This document shows positions 62,767-64,000 of a DNA stretch of 64,000 bases, piece by piece. A program made the position numbers and the translations under genes. This stretch comes from Hymenobacter telluris (GTDB lineage: Bacteria; Bacteroidota; Bacteroidia; Cytophagales; Hymenobacteraceae). The notes beneath the pieces are model-generated. The model did not search any database, was not told where the DNA came from, and saw only the letters and a list, made by a program, of their open reading frames with translations. Location of the stretch: positions 186,001-250,000 of the forward strand of contig NZ_JAFLQZ010000004.1 of the NCBI RefSeq assembly GCF_017313265.1, read 5' to 3'. How positions within the stretch are numbered: position 1 is the first letter of the stretch; every line of letters begins with the position of its first letter.

Positions 62767-63200
62767 GCTGGCCGCTTTCCTTGCTGCGGGCTGGTGCGGT
62801 GGCAGCAGCGGGCTTACTGCTGACCACGAGCGTCACGGGTTGCTTTTCCAACAAGCAGAACGAAGGCGCCAAGCTCTACCAAACCCATTGCGCCAGCTGC
62901 CACGGCGACCAGGGCGAAGGCCTGCGCCGCCTCATTCCGCCCGTTGCCGCCTCCGACTATCTGGTGAAGCACCGCAACGAGCTGCCCTGCCTGATTCGAC
63001 AGGGGCTCAATGGCCCGATAGTGGTCAACGGCATCGAGTACAACCAGGTAATGCCCGGCCACAAAACCGACCTCACCGACGCCGACATTGCCAATTTGCT
63101 GAACTTCATCCAGCAGAACTGGGGCAACCACAATCCGCCTTACACGGTGCGCGAAATATCGGAGCTCCTGGCGCCCTGCAACGGCAGCATCATCCGATAA
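62763..63200 (+). CDS. mono-heme cytochrome c lipoprotein
   Basis: 145 residues. A lipoprotein signal (RAGAVAAAGLLLTTSVTGC) is followed by a class I cytochrome c domain: heme attachment CASCH near residues 43-47, axial Met in QVMPGHKTDLTDADIANLLN near 97-116 and the ending FIQQNWGN. It carries single electrons at the periplasmic membrane surface. Translation is coupled to the SCO gene (ATGA overlap), consistent with a role near a copper oxidase. Confidence 0.92.
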   Translation: MSWPLSLLRAGAVAAAGLLLTTSVTGCFSNKQNEGAKLYQTHCASCHGDQGEGLRRLIPPVAASDYLVKHRNELPCLIRQGLNGPIVVNGIEYNQVMPGHKTDLTDADIANLLNFIQQNWGNHNPPYTVREISELLAPCNGSIIR

Positions 63201-63306
63201 GTGGTGAAGTGGTGAAATTGTGCGTTGGTGCGTTTGACGTTCTGCTTGCCTGAATTACGCAGCTTGAACGTCAAACGCACCAACGCACAATTTCACCACT
63301 TCACCA
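63201..63306. repeat. inverted repeat, GTTTGACGTT family
   Basis: Arms of about 40 bases (GTGGTGAAGTGGTGAAATTG...GTTTGACGTT and complement) starting on the base after the cytochrome stop codon. Relative of 32916-33027. Confidence 0.88.
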
Positions 63307-63359
63307 TTTTCCCATCTCACTTACCTTAGTTAGCTTGCACCTTCACTTTTCGTATTCCT

Positions 63360-64000
63360 ATGGGTCTGTTTGATTTCCTGAAAAAGAAGCCTGAAACACC
63401 GGAAACCTTACCGGCTGCTCCTAACGCTACACCTACTTCTACTCCTGCTTCCGCTGCTCCTGCTGGCCCGCGTTACAAGGGCTCCAATTACACCTTGCCC
63501 GTTGAGGAAACAGCTCCTCCAATGCCGGCCATGCCGCTCATTCCGGAGCCAACCTACGGGCAGCCCCCCATGCCGAACTTCCCGTTCCCGCCAAGTAATA
63601 TTCTGGAAGAGCTGCTGATGCGCGCCGTGAACGAGCCCAACGTACGGCCGGCATTCTACCAGGCCCTGCTACACGAGCCGCTGTTGGCCGTAACGCTGCC
63701 GAAAGAAGGCGAAGCCGGCGGCGAGATTGAAGTAACGCCGGGCATGGAAATTCAGCTGCAAGTACTCAACGACGGCAAAATTCCGCTGTTCACGGCGCCG
63801 GAGCGCATTTTTGAAGGTGGCATGCCTGCCGACAGCGTAGCCTATATCCGGGTGCGCGGCCTCGACCTGCTCCAAATGGTGCAGGCCACTGATTGCGTGC
63901 TGAACCCCTTCTCGCCTGCCGGTAAGCTCCTGACCTCGCAGGAGATACAAGAGCTACTGGCCAGCGACCTGACCACCCCGCCCGCTGAGGCAGGCGGCCA
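63360..64000 (+). CDS. SseB-family protein, 3' end outside window
   Basis: Open from the ATG at 63360 to the window end (213 codons visible). The N-terminus MGLFDFLKKKPETPE is followed by a Pro/Ala/Thr-rich linker and a short Pro-rich stretch (residues ~12-75). The SseB-like fold then begins: LEELLMRAVNEPNVRPAFYQ near 82-101, GKIPLFTAPERIFEGG near 139-154 and DCVLNPFSPAGKLLTSQEIQ near 179-198. SseB proteins affect serine sensitivity in E. coli and appear as orphan domains elsewhere; the molecular role is unclear. No signal peptide, cytoplasmic. Confidence 0.75.
   Translation, partial: MGLFDFLKKKPETPETLPAAPNATPTSTPASAAPAGPRYKGSNYTLPVEETAPPMPAMPLIPEPTYGQPPMPNFPFPPSNILEELLMRAVNEPNVRPAFYQALLHEPLLAVTLPKEGEAGGEIEVTPGMEIQLQVLNDGKIPLFTAPERIFEGGMPADSVAYIRVRGLDLLQMVQATDCVLNPFSPAGKLLTSQEIQELLASDLTTPPAEAGG

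Overview
The window looks like chromosomal DNA of a Bacteroidota member of the Hymenobacter type. The base composition is G+C-rich (about 60% by eye). Several genes have the Bacteroidota -7 promoter box TAnnTTTG close to the start codon. The protein set (GH2/GH43/GH105/GH16 enzymes, DUF1571, DUF4112, DUF2264, split AddA/AddB, TCR/Tet MFS, SCO/cytochrome c lipoproteins) fits that group. The species call is inferred from gene content, not from a marker gene. I saw no rRNA, tRNA, CRISPR array, prophage or classical transposase.

Layout. 1-7.3 kb: amidohydrolase, GT2 glycosyltransferase, muconolactone-isomerase-like protein, DUF1571/LysM protein, dienoyl-CoA-reductase-like SDR, YeeZ-like SDR and a HI0933-type flavoprotein. 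7.3-12.4 kb: an N/G/Y/R-rich disordered protein, a DUF2383 helical protein, a DEAD-box RNA helicase with an RGG tail, and a cold-shock protein. 12.4-17.1 kb: thioesterase, an A+T-rich membrane gene and addA. 17.3-25.2 kb: zinc-ribbon protein, MFS exporter, a two-subunit exported molybdenum hydroxylase, VKOR-like protein, YwqG-like protein and a lipoprotein. 25.2-34.2 kb: addB, an Fcy1-like cytosine deaminase, small membrane proteins, MscS, ClC with CBS domains and a cation/proton antiporter. 34.4-40.2 kb: a second HI0933-type flavoprotein, a LacI regulator, a DisA/DAC-domain protein, DUF4112 and unknown genes. 40.4-51.7 kb: a minus-strand polysaccharide-degradation cluster (GH16 fused to BNR_4, acyltransferase, plug-like protein, GH2, GH43, DUF2264, GH105) with no SusC/SusD inside it. 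52.0-61.4 kb: a two-component system split by a four-helix-bundle (IVP-type) gene, a small membrane protein, a Cys-rich copper-storage-like protein and a tripartite RND efflux operon. 61.6-64 kb: lipoprotein, SCO protein, cytochrome c and the start of an SseB-type protein.

The most striking signal is a family of palindromic elements with outer ends CCTCACCCCC and GGGGGTGAGG. Each arm holds its own small hairpin (CCCCCTCTC/GAGAGGGGG), and two arms face each other across a short A+T-rich spacer. Copies lie in frame inside addA (15133-15306), inside addB (27202-27754) and inside the signal-peptide region of the RND outer-membrane lipoprotein (59826-59939). One copy lies between the adaptor and pump genes (56467-56580), and a solo arm lies at 61552-61590. 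In the addB copy the spacer is replaced by a complete DUF559 (Vsr/PD-(D/E)XK-like) endonuclease domain, so a nuclease domain sits between two repeat arms inside the recombination nuclease AddB. A second, different pairing of a small gene with inverted repeats occurs where the four-helix-bundle gene separates the response regulator from its kinase. I read both as mobile or domesticated repeat systems with protein cargo. That reading is inference; the repeats, frames and domain content are visible directly.

At least four other families of long intergenic inverted repeats occupy many of the gaps between genes.
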